The notes: generated from the sequence alone by a model not told the origin. A stretch of 64,000 bases of DNA from Saccharomonospora sp. NB11 (GCF_015910535.1 NZ_JACBJG010000005.1:1-64000), one strand, 5' to 3'; positions 9,067 to 18,846 are shown, numbered from the stretch's first letter. Program-made: numbers and translations.

Positions 9067-9575
9067 CCAAACGGGTGATCATCGGCCCGTGGTCCTGCGC
9101 CCACAGGTATCCCGCAACCGCTGGTCGGAAACCTGTGACGAGGGAACCCGCGACGGAGATGTCGATGTGATCACAACCGCCGGGCGGCGGGTGACTCTCA
9201 CCGGGAGTCACCTGTCCGCCACCCGATCGGCGGCCCCCTCCCCGCCCTCGGTCAGCGTTGGGCTGCCGGGCGGACGATGATCTCGTCGACGTCGGCCGGT
9301 GGGCAGATTCGCGACGCTGACGGCGCGCGGGCATCGGACGGGATGACGGCGGCCGCACCTTCTGTCCCGACTGGGACCGCGTCGCAGGGAAAGCGGTTTC
9401 CCTGCCGGAAGCTCGTTGAGGGCTGCCGCCGTATTGCGCGAACTTCACCCGAAGAGGTGATCTCCAGGTCTTTTCGCGTCATGGCCTGAACAGCACTGGC
9501 TTCACCGAACGACGCCCACTCCATCAGGCGCGTCGTCGCCCGCGAAACCACTCAACGAGCGCGAGAGGAAGCTCA
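9067..9575. other. Intergenic region of about 510 bp without a convincing gene
   Basis: This lies between the BCCT promoter and the small DUF4190-like gene. Two opposed short open frames exist (9252-9551 minus, 9277-9489 plus). Neither has a ribosome-binding site, a recognisable domain or the strong third-position GC bias of neighbouring genes. The minus-strand frame could encode a 76-residue peptide from an ATG at 9482, but I would not annotate it. The region probably carries divergent promoters. Confidence 0.5.
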
Positions 9576-9935
9576 GTGACGCATCAAGCGCCAGTTCCGG
9601 CCCAGGCCCCTCACACCGGCCCATGGCCGCAGCCTTACGGCCATCCGCAGCCCTACGGGAACGGCTACCCGCTGTCGGCTCAGTCCCCAGGCGCGTCCGG
9701 GATGAGCATCGCGGGGATGGTTCTCGGCATCGTGAGTCTCGTCGCCCCCATCAGGCTCCTCGCCGTGATCACCGCGCTCGTCGGACTTCCACTGGCTGCG
9801 ACGGGCAACGGCGTGGACAAGCGGAGAGGCGCGAAGAACGGCAAAGCCGTGGCGGGAGTCGTGTGCAACGTCCTCACCCTGGCGTTCGCGGTTCTCCTGA
9901 TCCTGCTTCTCGGGTTCACCGACTACACGCTCTGA
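9576..9935 (+). CDS. Small two-helix membrane protein (DUF4190-like)
   Basis: This 119-residue protein has a Pro/Gln/Tyr/Gly-rich N-terminal 40 residues, then two hydrophobic helices (about 43-75 and 93-115) separated by the basic loop GNGVDKRRGAKNGKAVAG. That is the DUF4190 layout common in actinobacterial membrane proteins of unknown role. The GTG start follows GAGAGGAAGCTCA. A second membrane protein gene begins 44 bp downstream after CAGGAG, so the two are probably co-transcribed. No function can be assigned. Confidence 0.75.
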   Translation: MTHQAPVPAQAPHTGPWPQPYGHPQPYGNGYPLSAQSPGASGMSIAGMVLGIVSLVAPIRLLAVITALVGLPLAATGNGVDKRRGAKNGKAVAGVVCNVLTLAFAVLLILLLGFTDYTL

Positions 9936-9979
9936 CGCCGAAGACCAGCCAACCCATCGCACCAGGAGACAGAGTCCTC

Positions 9980-10495
9980 ATGTCGACCCCCATCCCAGGT
10001 CAGTACGGCTACAACTTCGCCCACCTCGCCATTCCCTACCCCGACGCGACCCACGTCCCCGTCGCTCCGGTCGGCGCGCCACAGCCGACGCATCACCGAG
10101 TGCTGCCGTGGCTCGTCATCGGCGCGGTCGTCGCCGTGGCGGGCATTGCGCTGGCTCTCGTCCTCGCGCTCACGCCGGGCACCATCACCGTCAGCGGCAC
10201 CATGACCGTCCACGGCTACGGCGGAATCGGGTACCAGGACATCCATGACGGAGCCCAGGTCGAGGTGGTGAACTCCAAGCGTGAGGTCATCGCCCTCGGC
10301 CGTCTCGAAAGCAGCGTGGGGTCCGGCGAGTTCAGCTTCACCATTCCCGACGTCCCCGCGGACGAGGACCGCTACGGCGTGACCGTCGGCAACGTCCATC
10401 GCGGCATCGTATGGGCGGACGAGGCCGACGTCATCGACGGAACTCTGTACTTCGGGCTCACCCTCGGCGATCCGGACGATTCGTCGACGTTCTGA
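9980..10495 (+). CDS. Single-pass membrane protein with external beta-rich domain
   Basis: This 171-residue protein has a short cytoplasmic N terminus, one membrane helix (about 46-67, LPWLVIGAVVAVAGIALALV) and an extracytoplasmic domain of about 100 residues. The domain starts TITVSGTMTVHGYGG and resembles small beta-sandwich domains in actinobacterial secreted proteins. I do not recognise a named family. The ATG at 9980 has CAGGAGACAG upstream. The gene follows the DUF4190-like membrane protein and is followed by a strong hairpin, so these two genes form a unit. Function unknown. Confidence 0.75.
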   Translation: MSTPIPGQYGYNFAHLAIPYPDATHVPVAPVGAPQPTHHRVLPWLVIGAVVAVAGIALALVLALTPGTITVSGTMTVHGYGGIGYQDIHDGAQVEVVNSKREVIALGRLESSVGSGEFSFTIPDVPADEDRYGVTVGNVHRGIVWADEADVIDGTLYFGLTLGDPDDSSTF

Positions 10496-10507
10496 GGCCG
10501 GCCACAA

Positions 10508-10540
10508 CGACCCCGGTTCGTTGTCGGGGAACCGGGGTCG
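10508..10540 (+). terminator. Strong hairpin terminator
   Basis: CGACCCCGGTTC at 10508-10519 pairs perfectly with GAACCGGGGTCG at 10529-10540 around a 9-nt loop. It lies 12 bp after the stop of the membrane protein gene. No T run follows, as is common for high-GC actinobacterial terminators. Confidence 0.7.
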
Positions 10541-10633
10541 AGGTGCATATCCACTGTGGACTTTCCGCCGAGCGCGGTCACCGCTGTACTGTTCCTGCGC
10601 GCAATTCGAATGCAGCAGGACGGAGTGGAGCAC

Positions 10634-11042
<409 letters not shown>

Positions 11043-11196
11043 CCGTTTCGCCTGACCGGATCTCTCCGGCCTGACGCGAGATACTCTAGCGCACCCCGTT
11101 TCGGCCCCGCACACCACCCCCCTCCTTCACTGCCCGGCAGGGTGGGGGCCGCTGGGCGACAATGGTGAGAACCTGATCCGCCTCTGGAGGTCCGCG

Positions 11197-11439
11197 ATGA
11201 AGATGTTCCTGGTGGGCGCCGCCGCGGGTTACGTTCTCGGCGCTCGCGCGGGGCGCGCCCGGTACGAGCAGATCGTGCGCACCTACCGCAGACTCGCCGA
11301 TCATCCGGCGGTGCAGGGCGCGGCCGGGGTGGCGCGCGCGAAGTTGGGCGAGAAGGTCGGCGAGCGGCTGCCGTTCACCCACAAGCGGCACGGTGCGGCG
11401 CACAACCCCGACGGGCACGTGTCCTCGAACGCTCGGTGA
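11197..11439 (+). CDS. Small conserved actinobacterial protein (YtxH-like)
   Basis: This is an 80-residue protein beginning MKMFLVGAAAGYVLGARAGRARYEQI, a short Gly/Ala hydrophobic segment with the YVLGARAGR motif found in many small actinobacterial membrane-associated proteins. It is followed by an amphipathic helix. CTCTGGAGG lies seven bases before the ATG. It resembles YtxH-type proteins but has no known activity. It converges on the methyltransferase gene with a 9-bp gap. Confidence 0.7.
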   Translation: MKMFLVGAAAGYVLGARAGRARYEQIVRTYRRLADHPAVQGAAGVARAKLGEKVGERLPFTHKRHGAAHNPDGHVSSNAR

Positions 11440-11448
11440 GGTCGCGGC

Positions 11449-12216
11449 TCAGGACGGAGTGCGCGCCACGACGAAGATCCGCCGGAACGGGAACCACGTC
11501 GTCCCGTCCTCGCGCGGCGGATACGCCTCGTCGAGCAGCGGGGCGAGGTCGCGGCGGAACGCGTCCCACTCGTCGGTGTCGAGAGCGGCGGCGATCGGGC
11601 GCAGCGTCGTCCCGGTGATCCACTCCAGCACCGCGTCGTCGCCCTCCAGCCGTTGCACGTAGGTGGTCTCCCAGGCGTCGACGTCGCAGCCGAGGTCGGC
11701 GAACAGGTCCGCGTAGTCCATCGGTTCGAGCACCGACTCGGTGCCGCGCAATCGCACGTCCCGCAGTCGCTCGGCCCAACGCGGGCTCGCCGCGACCTCA
11801 CGCACGACGCGATGCGAGGGCGCCGCCATGTTGCCGGGCACCTGCATCGCCAGCCACGCCCTCGGAGGCATCGCCTCGACCCACCGGCACAGCACCGCCT
11901 CGTGCTCGGGTACCCAGTGGAGCACGGCGTTGCTCACCACCACGTCCGTGTCGGGGCTCGGCGTCCACTCCGTGACGTCCCGCAGCTCGGCGGCCACACC
12001 GTTCTCGCGCGCCGCCGCCACCATCTCCGGGGAGTTGTCGAACGCCTCCACCTTCGCCTCGGGCCAGCGCCGCGCCAGTTCCGCGGTGAGCGTGCCCGGC
12101 CCGCAGCCGGCATCGACGACGCGACGCGGCCGTTCGGCGCCGACCCTGGCGACCAGCTCCCGGAACGGGCGCGCACGCAGATCGCCGTAGTGCAGATAGA
12201 GCCCCGGGTCCCACAC
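11449..12216 (-). CDS. tam: Trans-aconitate 2-methyltransferase-like enzyme
   Basis: This 255-residue class I SAM-dependent methyltransferase has the start MWDPGLYLHYGDLRARPF typical of Tam proteins. SAM motif I is VVDAGCGPGTLT, with an acidic residue in FDNSPEM and motif IV VVVSNAVLHWVPEH. Tam esterifies trans-aconitate, an inhibitory by-product of aconitase, with a SAM methyl group. Assignment is by overall similarity including the C-terminal WFPFRRIFVVAR; a different small-acid substrate is possible. The GTG start follows GGGAGGTCGTC. It has no operon partner. Confidence 0.82.
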   Translation of the reverse strand: MWDPGLYLHYGDLRARPFRELVARVGAERPRRVVDAGCGPGTLTAELARRWPEAKVEAFDNSPEMVAAARENGVAAELRDVTEWTPSPDTDVVVSNAVLHWVPEHEAVLCRWVEAMPPRAWLAMQVPGNMAAPSHRVVREVAASPRWAERLRDVRLRGTESVLEPMDYADLFADLGCDVDAWETTYVQRLEGDDAVLEWITGTTLRPIAAALDTDEWDAFRRDLAPLLDEAYPPREDGTTWFPFRRIFVVARTPS

Positions 12217-12340
12217 GACGACCTCCCGATGATCGACTCCGACCGCAGTGGCGGGAGAACCGCGGGCCAGTCCTCACTCACGAGGATGCCCACGCCACGA
12301 CACCGGTGACCACCGTGACCGCGAGCGGCCCAGGCGACGG

Positions 12341-12865
12341 CTACTCGCGCGGGCCGCCTGCGAGCTTGGCCGCGGCTTCCTCGGCGATGCTCCGCACGAC
12401 CTCGGGTTCGGTGCCCGGGTCGGGCCGCACCTGCAGCACCACACCGTCGACGCCGGGGAGCTTGCGGACCACGAACCACGCGCCGCCGCCGGGCAGCTCC
12501 TTGCGGTAGCGGGAGCGGATGGAACCCTCCACGCGCTGGCGAACGAGATAGGGAATGCGGCCCGGTTTCGGCAGCACGTGCCGCACGGGTTCCAGGTCGC
12601 GCAGCACGACGGCGTCACCGGCGCGGTCGGCGATCTCGGCCTCCGTCACGGCCAGGGCGTCGCCCCGCCACACCGCCTTGCTGATGCGGTCCCAGCCGAT
12701 GCGACGGGCGCCGTCGGCATCGGGCACCCACAGGCCGAGCGCGCTGACGGCGACGTGCCCGCCGGTGCCGGTGGGTGTCGCGGCGAGCACGTGTTCGTCG
12801 GTTGCCAGCCGTTCGCGGATCTCGTCGGGCACGGTCGGTCCGAAGAGCCTGCGCCACACACTCAC
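12341..12865 (-). CDS. Conserved hypothetical protein next to dnaG
   Basis: This 174-residue soluble protein (MSVWRRLFGPTVPDEIRERL) contains strands resembling a PH-like fold in the middle: VAVSALGLWVPDADGARRIGWDRISKAVW. Such a gene follows dnaG in many Pseudonocardiales and related genomes. It starts with GTG at 12865, five bases after the dnaG stop, so it is likely translated from the same mRNA. The function is unknown. The link with primase is positional only. Confidence 0.72.
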   Translation of the reverse strand: MSVWRRLFGPTVPDEIRERLATDEHVLAATPTGTGGHVAVSALGLWVPDADGARRIGWDRISKAVWRGDALAVTEAEIADRAGDAVVLRDLEPVRHVLPKPGRIPYLVRQRVEGSIRSRYRKELPGGGAWFVVRKLPGVDGVVLQVRPDPGTEPEVVRSIAEEAAAKLAGGPRE

Positions 12866-12869
12866 GCGA

Positions 12870-14771
12870 TCAGTCCCATCCGCCCATCGCCTGTTCCCGC
12901 AACGCCTTGCGGTACTGCTCCAGCGCCACCAAGTCCCCGAACAGCGCGCGGTAATCCTCGGCGGCGTCCACCGGGGACAGCCGCTGCAATCGCGACTTCA
13001 GCTCGCCGATCTGCCTGCCGACGAGGTTCTCCTGCACGGCGGCGAGCACGCTGGACACGTAGCGCACGTCGGACTGTCCCGTCGACCGCAACGGCTCCAC
13101 CGCCAGCTCCGACAGCAGGGACGTGACGGTGGGGTCCTCGGCGTGCGCGGCGGCGGCTTCGAGGAGCGCGGGGCCGGTGAGGCCGCTGCTCGTGCCGCCC
13201 GCCTTGAGGATCGCGCGGTGCACGCCCACGTACGCGGGGTGCACGAAGGCGTCCTCCGGCAGCGCGTCGTACTCCGGCCCGGCGAGCGCGGGTTCCTGTA
13301 ACGCGGCCTTGAGCGACTCGCGTTGCGCGCGCAGGTCGGGGTTGCGCGGGTCGGGACGCTCCAACTGTCGCGGCCGCCGTCCTCCGGTCTGGTCACCACC
13401 TCGGGCGGGTGCGCGGCGGGCGCCGTTGGCCTTGACCGGGGCACCGGCGCTCTCCCGCACGCGCCGGACGACCATGGCCTCGTCCTGCCACCCGACCCAC
13501 CAGGCCAGCTTGGTGGCGTAGCCGTCGCGCTTGGCTCGGTCCTTGATCTGCGCGACGAGCGGAACCGTGCGTTGGAGGGCGGCCACCTGGCCGTCCACGG
13601 AGTCGAGGTCGTAGTCGGCGAGCAGGCTGCGGATGGCGAACTCGAACAGCGGGATGCGACGGGCGACGAGGTCCCGCACGGCGGCGTCGCCCTTGGCCAG
13701 GCGCAGCTCGCACGGGTCCATGCCGTCGGGTGCGACGGCGATGTAGGTCTGGCCCGCGAACGTCTGGTCGCCCTCGAACGCCTTCAGCGCGGCCTTCTGC
13801 CCGGCCTCGTCGCCGTCGAAGGTGAAGATCACCTCACCGCGGAAGGTGTCGTCGTCCATCATGATCTGCCGGAGCACGCGCATGTGCTCCTCGCCGAAGG
13901 CGGTGCCCGACGACGCGACGGCCGTGGGGACTCCGGCCTCGTGCATGGCCATGACGTCGGTGTAACCCTCGACGACCACCACCTGATGGCGACGGGCGAT
14001 CTCGCGCTTGGCCTGGTCGAGGCCGAAGAGCACCTGCGACTTCTTGTAGACGGGGCTCTCGCTGGTGTTGAGGTACTTGGCCTGGATCGGGTCGTCGTCG
14101 AAGAGGCGGCGCGCGCCGAAGCCGACGACGTCGCCGCCGCGGTCCTTGATCGGCCAGACGAGTCTGCGGTGGAAGCGGTCGATGGGGCCGCGTCGGCCTT
14201 CCTTCGACAGTTGCGCCTTGTAGAGCTCGGAAAGTTCGAACCCGCTGCGGATGAGGTGCTTGGTGAGCCGGTCCCAGCCGCCGGGGGCGAATCCACAGCC
14301 GAACTTGGTCCAGGCGGACTGGTCGAATCCGCGGTCGGTGAGGAACTTCCGCGCCGCCTCGGCTTCCGGAGTGGTGAGTTGCTCGGCGTAGAACGCCTGG
14401 GCGGCCTTGTGTGCCTCCACCAGCCGCAGCCGCGAACCTCGGTCGCGGCGCACCGACGTGCCGCCGCCCTCGTAGGTGAGGTGCAGCCCGATCCGGTCGG
14501 CGAGCCGCTCGACCGCCTCGACGAAGCCGAGGTGCTCGATCTGCATCACGAACTTGATGACGTCGCCGCCCTCGCCACAGCCGAAGCAATGGAAGGTGCC
14601 GTGCGTGGGGCGCACGTTGAACGACGGGGTCTTCTCCTCGTGGAAGGGACACAGTCCCTTCAGCGCGCCGCCTCCGGCCCTGCGCAGGGCCACGTATTCA
14701 CCGACGACCTCGTCGATCCGATTGCGGTCACGCACCTGCGCGATGTCGCTCTCCCGGATCCGTCCCGCCAC
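12870..14771 (-). CDS. dnaG: DNA primase
   Basis: DnaG (633 residues) makes RNA primers at the replication fork. The N-terminal zinc-binding domain shows CPFHEEKTPSF and FHCFGCGEGGD (C-x2-H and C-x2-C ligands). The core follows, with the TOPRIM motifs VVVEGYTDVMAM and TFDGDEAGQKAAL carrying the metal-binding acids. The C-terminal domain, which binds DnaB helicase, ends EQAMGGWD. The GTG at 14771 (MAGRIRESDIAQV) matches the usual start of actinobacterial primases; the frame is open a few codons further upstream. dgt lies close by, as in mycobacteria, although an ECF sigma gene and other genes intervene here. Confidence 0.96.
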   Translation of the reverse strand: MAGRIRESDIAQVRDRNRIDEVVGEYVALRRAGGGALKGLCPFHEEKTPSFNVRPTHGTFHCFGCGEGGDVIKFVMQIEHLGFVEAVERLADRIGLHLTYEGGGTSVRRDRGSRLRLVEAHKAAQAFYAEQLTTPEAEAARKFLTDRGFDQSAWTKFGCGFAPGGWDRLTKHLIRSGFELSELYKAQLSKEGRRGPIDRFHRRLVWPIKDRGGDVVGFGARRLFDDDPIQAKYLNTSESPVYKKSQVLFGLDQAKREIARRHQVVVVEGYTDVMAMHEAGVPTAVASSGTAFGEEHMRVLRQIMMDDDTFRGEVIFTFDGDEAGQKAALKAFEGDQTFAGQTYIAVAPDGMDPCELRLAKGDAAVRDLVARRIPLFEFAIRSLLADYDLDSVDGQVAALQRTVPLVAQIKDRAKRDGYATKLAWWVGWQDEAMVVRRVRESAGAPVKANGARRAPARGGDQTGGRRPRQLERPDPRNPDLRAQRESLKAALQEPALAGPEYDALPEDAFVHPAYVGVHRAILKAGGTSSGLTGPALLEAAAAHAEDPTVTSLLSELAVEPLRSTGQSDVRYVSSVLAAVQENLVGRQIGELKSRLQRLSPVDAAEDYRALFGDLVALEQYRKALREQAMGGWD

Positions 14772-14829
14772 TGCCCCACTGTAGAACACCGGCCGTGACG
14801 GAATTCCTGGCCTGGCTCATACTTCGGCC

Positions 14830-15774
14830 ATGGCGGCCGATCACCTCGACACGACACCCGACGCCGAGGCCACCCGCGCGTTCGCCGCGCTGCGGGGACC
14901 GCTGCTCGCGGTGGGTTACCGGCTCACCGGTTCGGTGGCCGACGCCGAGGACGCCGTGCAGGAGACGTGGCTGCGCTGGGCCGGACTCGCCGAGGCCGAC
15001 CGCCGCGAGATCCGGGACCTGCGCGCGTGGTGCACGACGGTGCTCAGCCGCATCTGCCTCGACCGGCTGCGCTCGGCCACCGCGCGGCGGGAACGATACG
15101 TGGGCGAGTGGCTGCCGGAGCCGATCGTGACGCCGCTGGGCGCGCCGCGTCCCGACGACCCGCTCGACACCGTCGTCCGGGACGACTCCGTGCGCATGGC
15201 GGCCATGGTCGTGCTCGACACGTTGACACCACAACAGCGCGTGGCGTTCGTGTTGCACGACGCGTTCGACGTGCCCTTCGACGAGATCGCCGACATCCTG
15301 GGCTGCTCGACCGCCGCGGCGCGCCAGCACGCCTCGCGTGGCCGCCGCGCGGTCGCCGACGCGTCCCCGCCACCGCGAGAGCCGCTGGAGCACCAACAGG
15401 AGGTGCTGGGTCGGCTGGTGACGGCGCTCGCCTCCGGTGACGTGCGCGCGGTCGCCGAGCTGCTCCACCCCGACATCCGGCTGGTCGGCGACTCCGACGG
15501 TCGCGGACGCACGGCCCGGCGCGTGGTCACCGGCATCGACAAGGTGGCGCGGTTCCTGGTCGGCGTGGTCGCCAGCTACCGGCCGGGGGCGTTGGCCACC
15601 GCCCGGCCCGTGCTGGTCAACGGCGACCTCGGCTTTCACGTCCCGGCCGAACCCGGTGGCGGCCGGTACCGGGACCTTGACGAGCACGTGCAGGCCGTCG
15701 CCGTCCACGACGGCCGGATCGTCGCGATCTACGACGTCGTCAACCCCGACAAGCTCACGCGGGTTCCGCGGTGA
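14830..15774 (+). CDS. sigJ: ECF41-family RNA polymerase sigma factor (SigJ-like)
   Basis: This 314-residue protein has sigma-2 (about 20-85, DAEDAVQETWLRW), sigma-4 (about 130-180, DEIADILGCSTAAARQ) and a SnoaL-like C-terminal extension, which is the ECF41 architecture. The ECF41 linker motif WLPEP is present and the C-terminal NPDKL motif is intact. The third family motif, DGGGK/R, is altered to DSDGRGR. In ECF41 the extension itself acts as a built-in anti-sigma or activator. The usual genomic partner, a carboxymuconolactone decarboxylase or oxidoreductase gene, is absent. No clear ribosome-binding site precedes ATG 14830, so a leaderless mRNA is possible. It is divergent from dnaG. Confidence 0.9.
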   Translation: MAADHLDTTPDAEATRAFAALRGPLLAVGYRLTGSVADAEDAVQETWLRWAGLAEADRREIRDLRAWCTTVLSRICLDRLRSATARRERYVGEWLPEPIVTPLGAPRPDDPLDTVVRDDSVRMAAMVVLDTLTPQQRVAFVLHDAFDVPFDEIADILGCSTAAARQHASRGRRAVADASPPPREPLEHQQEVLGRLVTALASGDVRAVAELLHPDIRLVGDSDGRGRTARRVVTGIDKVARFLVGVVASYRPGALATARPVLVNGDLGFHVPAEPGGGRYRDLDEHVQAVAVHDGRIVAIYDVVNPDKLTRVPR

Positions 15775-15870
15775 CATCGGACCGGGTTCCGGCACGCGTC
15801 ACCCGAAGCCCGACGAGGTGGGAACACCGGGAATCCGTGACCTGGCCCTCGCCTCGCCCCGAGGGGTCCG

Positions 15871-17709
15871 TCACGGTGAGGACGGGACAGCCGACGTGAC
15901 ATCGGCGTCGGTGTGGGTGTCGACGAGCGTGCGCACGTCCCACACCCACACGTCACGACGGATCTCACCGGCCCTGCCCAGCAATCCTTCGACCGTCTGT
16001 CGCAACGCCACCTGATGCTCGGAACCACCGATCGGCAACACGACGACGTCGGCCCGCCAGTACCGCAGATCCTCCACCGCGTTGCGGCGGTCCTCGTCGG
16101 TCAGCTCGGGCACCCGACCGGTCTCGTGCACCTTCTGCAGCAGGTAGGTCGTGGCGCGGTACGGCGGCCCGTACCGCCCATCGCCGCCGCCGTCGGGGCC
16201 GACGAAGTAGCCGCCCGCCAACGGGAACTCCAGCCCCGACTCGATCTGCCAGTGCAGCGCGTCGGCGTCGCTCGGGTTCGGCACCGGCACCACCACGACG
16301 GAACCGTCGTCGACGTAGCGGCGCCACTCGCCACCGGTGAAGAACGCCGGGGTCTTGCCGCGTTCACCGACAGCCAGCTCGGTGGGCGCGATCGGCACGA
16401 GTGCGAAGGTGAGGACGCTGAACCACACGATCGCCGCGGCCTGCCGCCAGTCCTGCCGCACCCGCAGCCGCAACACCCGGTCCGTCGCCCGCGCCAGCAG
16501 CAACCCGACGACGGGCACACAGCCGAGCGCGAACCGCGACTCCAGCACCGAGTCGAACAACGGCACGTCGAACAGCAGCATCCACGGCCCCGGGATGGAC
16601 GTGCCCTCGCCGTCCACCACGAGCAACGCCCCCATCGAGATCCACGCCATCCCGAGCATCGTGATCGCGAGCGCGCGCGAGACGACGTCGCGCCACAACG
16701 CCACCGTGAGGACGAGCATCAGGATCACCAGCGGCCAACCGAAGAACGCGTTCTCCTCGGTGGGGTTCATCGCCAACCCGACGGCGCTCTGCTCGTCGCC
16801 CGCCACGGTCTGGGTGGCGAACGCCGTGAACGCGGCGACGTCGTTGCCGCGCAGACCGTGTTCGATACCCGCGTAGCTCTGCGGTCCGAAGAACTGCCAC
16901 CACAGCGGCACCGCAACGATCACCACCGACACTGCCGCGCCCACGCCGATGCCCTTGGCGAGCGGGCGCACCGTCGACAACGCCTCCTCGGGGCGCAGCA
17001 CGGCATAGACGAGCCCGAACACGGCCAGGGTCGTGGCCGCGATGAGCAAGGGTTCCTCGCCGAGCAGAATCTGGTAGCTCACCAGCAGTCCGAGGACGAC
17101 GCCGTTGCGGACGACGCGCTCACCTCGGGCGAGTTTGAGCAGCCACAGCACGATGAACGGCAGCACGAACAGCGCGACGAAGTTCGGATGCGCGTTGCCG
17201 TGGGAGACGATCGAGGGCGCGAACCCGGCGAACGCGGCCCCGATCGCGGCACCGGCGCGTGTGAGGACCAGGTGCCGCGACATCACCCAGTACCACGCGG
17301 CGGCCGTCCCGGCGATGCCGCCGGTGAGCGCGGCCGCCCACGTCACCGTGGGACCGAACAGCACCGTCACCGGCGTCAGCGGGATGCCGAGGCCGAACAT
17401 GGCCGTGTTGGCCATGAGGTTCACGCCGTCAGGAGCGTTCTGCAGCCCGGAGTGGAGCGGGTTCTCCAGGTTCAGCACCGAGTGGGCGGTGACCGCGAAG
17501 AACCACTCCCACATGTTCTGGTCCTGCGCGCTGTTCTGCAGGTACCCCCTCGACAAGTTCATCCACAATGGACGATAGAGGAGGAATGCGGCGAAGACGA
17601 AGAACGACAGGACCGCCGCATCGGCCACCTGCGGCCACGGTATCCGTCTGCCGGCCCCGCGCGGCGTGGGCGTCTCCACGCCGGCGGGAGCCAGCGTGGA
17701 CGCGCTCAC
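15871..17709 (-). CDS. Polytopic membrane protein with external C-terminal domain
   Basis: This 612-residue protein has about eleven hydrophobic helices between residues 28 and 430, then an extracytoplasmic domain of about 170 residues. The helix and loop pattern (YLQNSAQDQNMWEWFFAVTAHSVLN, SHGNAHPNFVALFVLPF) resembles GT-C-type membrane glycosyltransferases and related actinobacterial proteins. An acidic-residue motif in the first loop is suggestive, but I cannot name a substrate. The GTG start at 17709 overlaps the serpin stop in a GTGA junction, indicating translational coupling. The gene converges on the ECF sigma gene. Confidence 0.72.
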   Translation of the reverse strand: MSASTLAPAGVETPTPRGAGRRIPWPQVADAAVLSFFVFAAFLLYRPLWMNLSRGYLQNSAQDQNMWEWFFAVTAHSVLNLENPLHSGLQNAPDGVNLMANTAMFGLGIPLTPVTVLFGPTVTWAAALTGGIAGTAAAWYWVMSRHLVLTRAGAAIGAAFAGFAPSIVSHGNAHPNFVALFVLPFIVLWLLKLARGERVVRNGVVLGLLVSYQILLGEEPLLIAATTLAVFGLVYAVLRPEEALSTVRPLAKGIGVGAAVSVVIVAVPLWWQFFGPQSYAGIEHGLRGNDVAAFTAFATQTVAGDEQSAVGLAMNPTEENAFFGWPLVILMLVLTVALWRDVVSRALAITMLGMAWISMGALLVVDGEGTSIPGPWMLLFDVPLFDSVLESRFALGCVPVVGLLLARATDRVLRLRVRQDWRQAAAIVWFSVLTFALVPIAPTELAVGERGKTPAFFTGGEWRRYVDDGSVVVVPVPNPSDADALHWQIESGLEFPLAGGYFVGPDGGGDGRYGPPYRATTYLLQKVHETGRVPELTDEDRRNAVEDLRYWRADVVVLPIGGSEHQVALRQTVEGLLGRAGEIRRDVWVWDVRTLVDTHTDADVTSAVPSSP

Positions 17710-18824
17710 GGTGTGACGACCCGCGCCAGGAAGTAGAGCGCCCCCGTGGCCTGGTGCCGCACGAGCAGCAGGAACGGCCGGTCCACGGTCACGGTCACCG
17801 GCTCGCCCGCGGGCGCCGATACGATCCCGAACATCGCGGCGGTGGCCGCCGCGCCCTCGATCCCGTCCTCGTCGAGACGCAACACTGCCTGGTGCACCAT
17901 GTCCGACACGACGAGGCGGGGATCGTCGGTGAGCTCGCCGAAGTCCGCGTCGTCCTGGAACATCCGGCTCACGCCCAGCGTGCCCAGCGCCTCCTTCAGC
18001 GCGCAGCCGGTGTCCAGCTTCAACCGGGGGAGGCGCAGCCGCACCATCGCCTCGCGACGCGCGTCGAGCAAGGCTCGCACGGTGGCCGCGTCGAGATCCG
18101 GCTCCGCCTCGGCCAACGGCCGGTCGGGCAGCAGCACCGTGGCGGCGACGCCGCCGACCGCGGGAAGGTCCACGAGCTGCCAACCTGCCGTGGCTGCGTA
18201 CCCGAGGCGCTTCGTCGCGCGCATCATCGGGGTCCGCACGACGCCGGACGGCGAGTGGAAGTCCTCGTCCACCGTGTCCGACGCACGGAAGGCGTCCGTC
18301 CACCCGACCTTCAGGTACAGGGCGTTGACCAGGCTCGCGACCGTGTCGTCGGTGATCGTGCCTTCGGACAGCAACTCGGGAATGAGGTCCCGCGTCGTGC
18401 GGGCGACGTCGGCGTTGATCTCGGCACGCGCGCCTTCGGGATCCTTCACGAAGGATGCCTCGCGCACAGCCGCCGAGGGCACACCGGCGAGAGCGTCGGT
18501 GAAGTCGGACTTGATCGACAACTCGTTCCACACCCACAACGTGTTGGACACGGCGAGCGACGGGGTGTCCTGACCACTGCGTGGCTCGTCGAGCGTGGCT
18601 GCCGCGCCCAGCAACTCCCCGGCCTCGTCGAGGCGGTCGGGGGAGTTCGTGAGCAACGCGGCAGGTTCCTCGGCGGTCTCGCCTCGGGCGGCACGAGCCA
18701 CCAGGGCGAGCGTGCTGGCCACCGAGTACGGCGAGAAGCAGGAGTTCTTCCCGGGCACGGCCAGCGCCTTGTGCAGGGCGAGCGAGAAATCGAAGTGTGT
18801 CGTTGCGACGTCGGAGACGGGCAT
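17706..18824 (-). CDS. Serpin-family protease inhibitor
   Basis: This 372-residue protein covers a full serpin fold: FSPYSVASTLALVARAARGETAEE (helices A-B), VSNTLWVWNELSIKSDF, VNALYLKVGWTDAF and the C-terminal RPFLLLVRHQATGALYFLARV. The reactive-centre hinge at 319-328 (EDGIEGAAAT) matches EEGTEAAAAT, although P14 is Ile and P12 is Gly. Counting 17 residues places P1-P1' at Val335-Ser336, which suggests an elastase-like target. No signal peptide is visible, so it may act in the cytoplasm, where an intracellular protease would be the target. ATG 18824 is used; ATG 18854, overlapping the dgt stop, is an alternative. It lies in one operon with dgt upstream and a membrane protein downstream. Confidence 0.9.
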   Translation of the reverse strand: MPVSDVATTHFDFSLALHKALAVPGKNSCFSPYSVASTLALVARAARGETAEEPAALLTNSPDRLDEAGELLGAAATLDEPRSGQDTPSLAVSNTLWVWNELSIKSDFTDALAGVPSAAVREASFVKDPEGARAEINADVARTTRDLIPELLSEGTITDDTVASLVNALYLKVGWTDAFRASDTVDEDFHSPSGVVRTPMMRATKRLGYAATAGWQLVDLPAVGGVAATVLLPDRPLAEAEPDLDAATVRALLDARREAMVRLRLPRLKLDTGCALKEALGTLGVSRMFQDDADFGELTDDPRLVVSDMVHQAVLRLDEDGIEGAAATAAMFGIVSAPAGEPVTVTVDRPFLLLVRHQATGALYFLARVVTP

Positions 18825-18846
18825 TCCACGACGGTACCGTGGCGCG

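Noticed and set aside
9252-9551. A 76-99 residue frame on the minus strand between the BCCT and DUF4190-like genes
   Set aside because: It has no ribosome-binding site and no recognisable domain, and its third-position GC is lower than in neighbouring genes.
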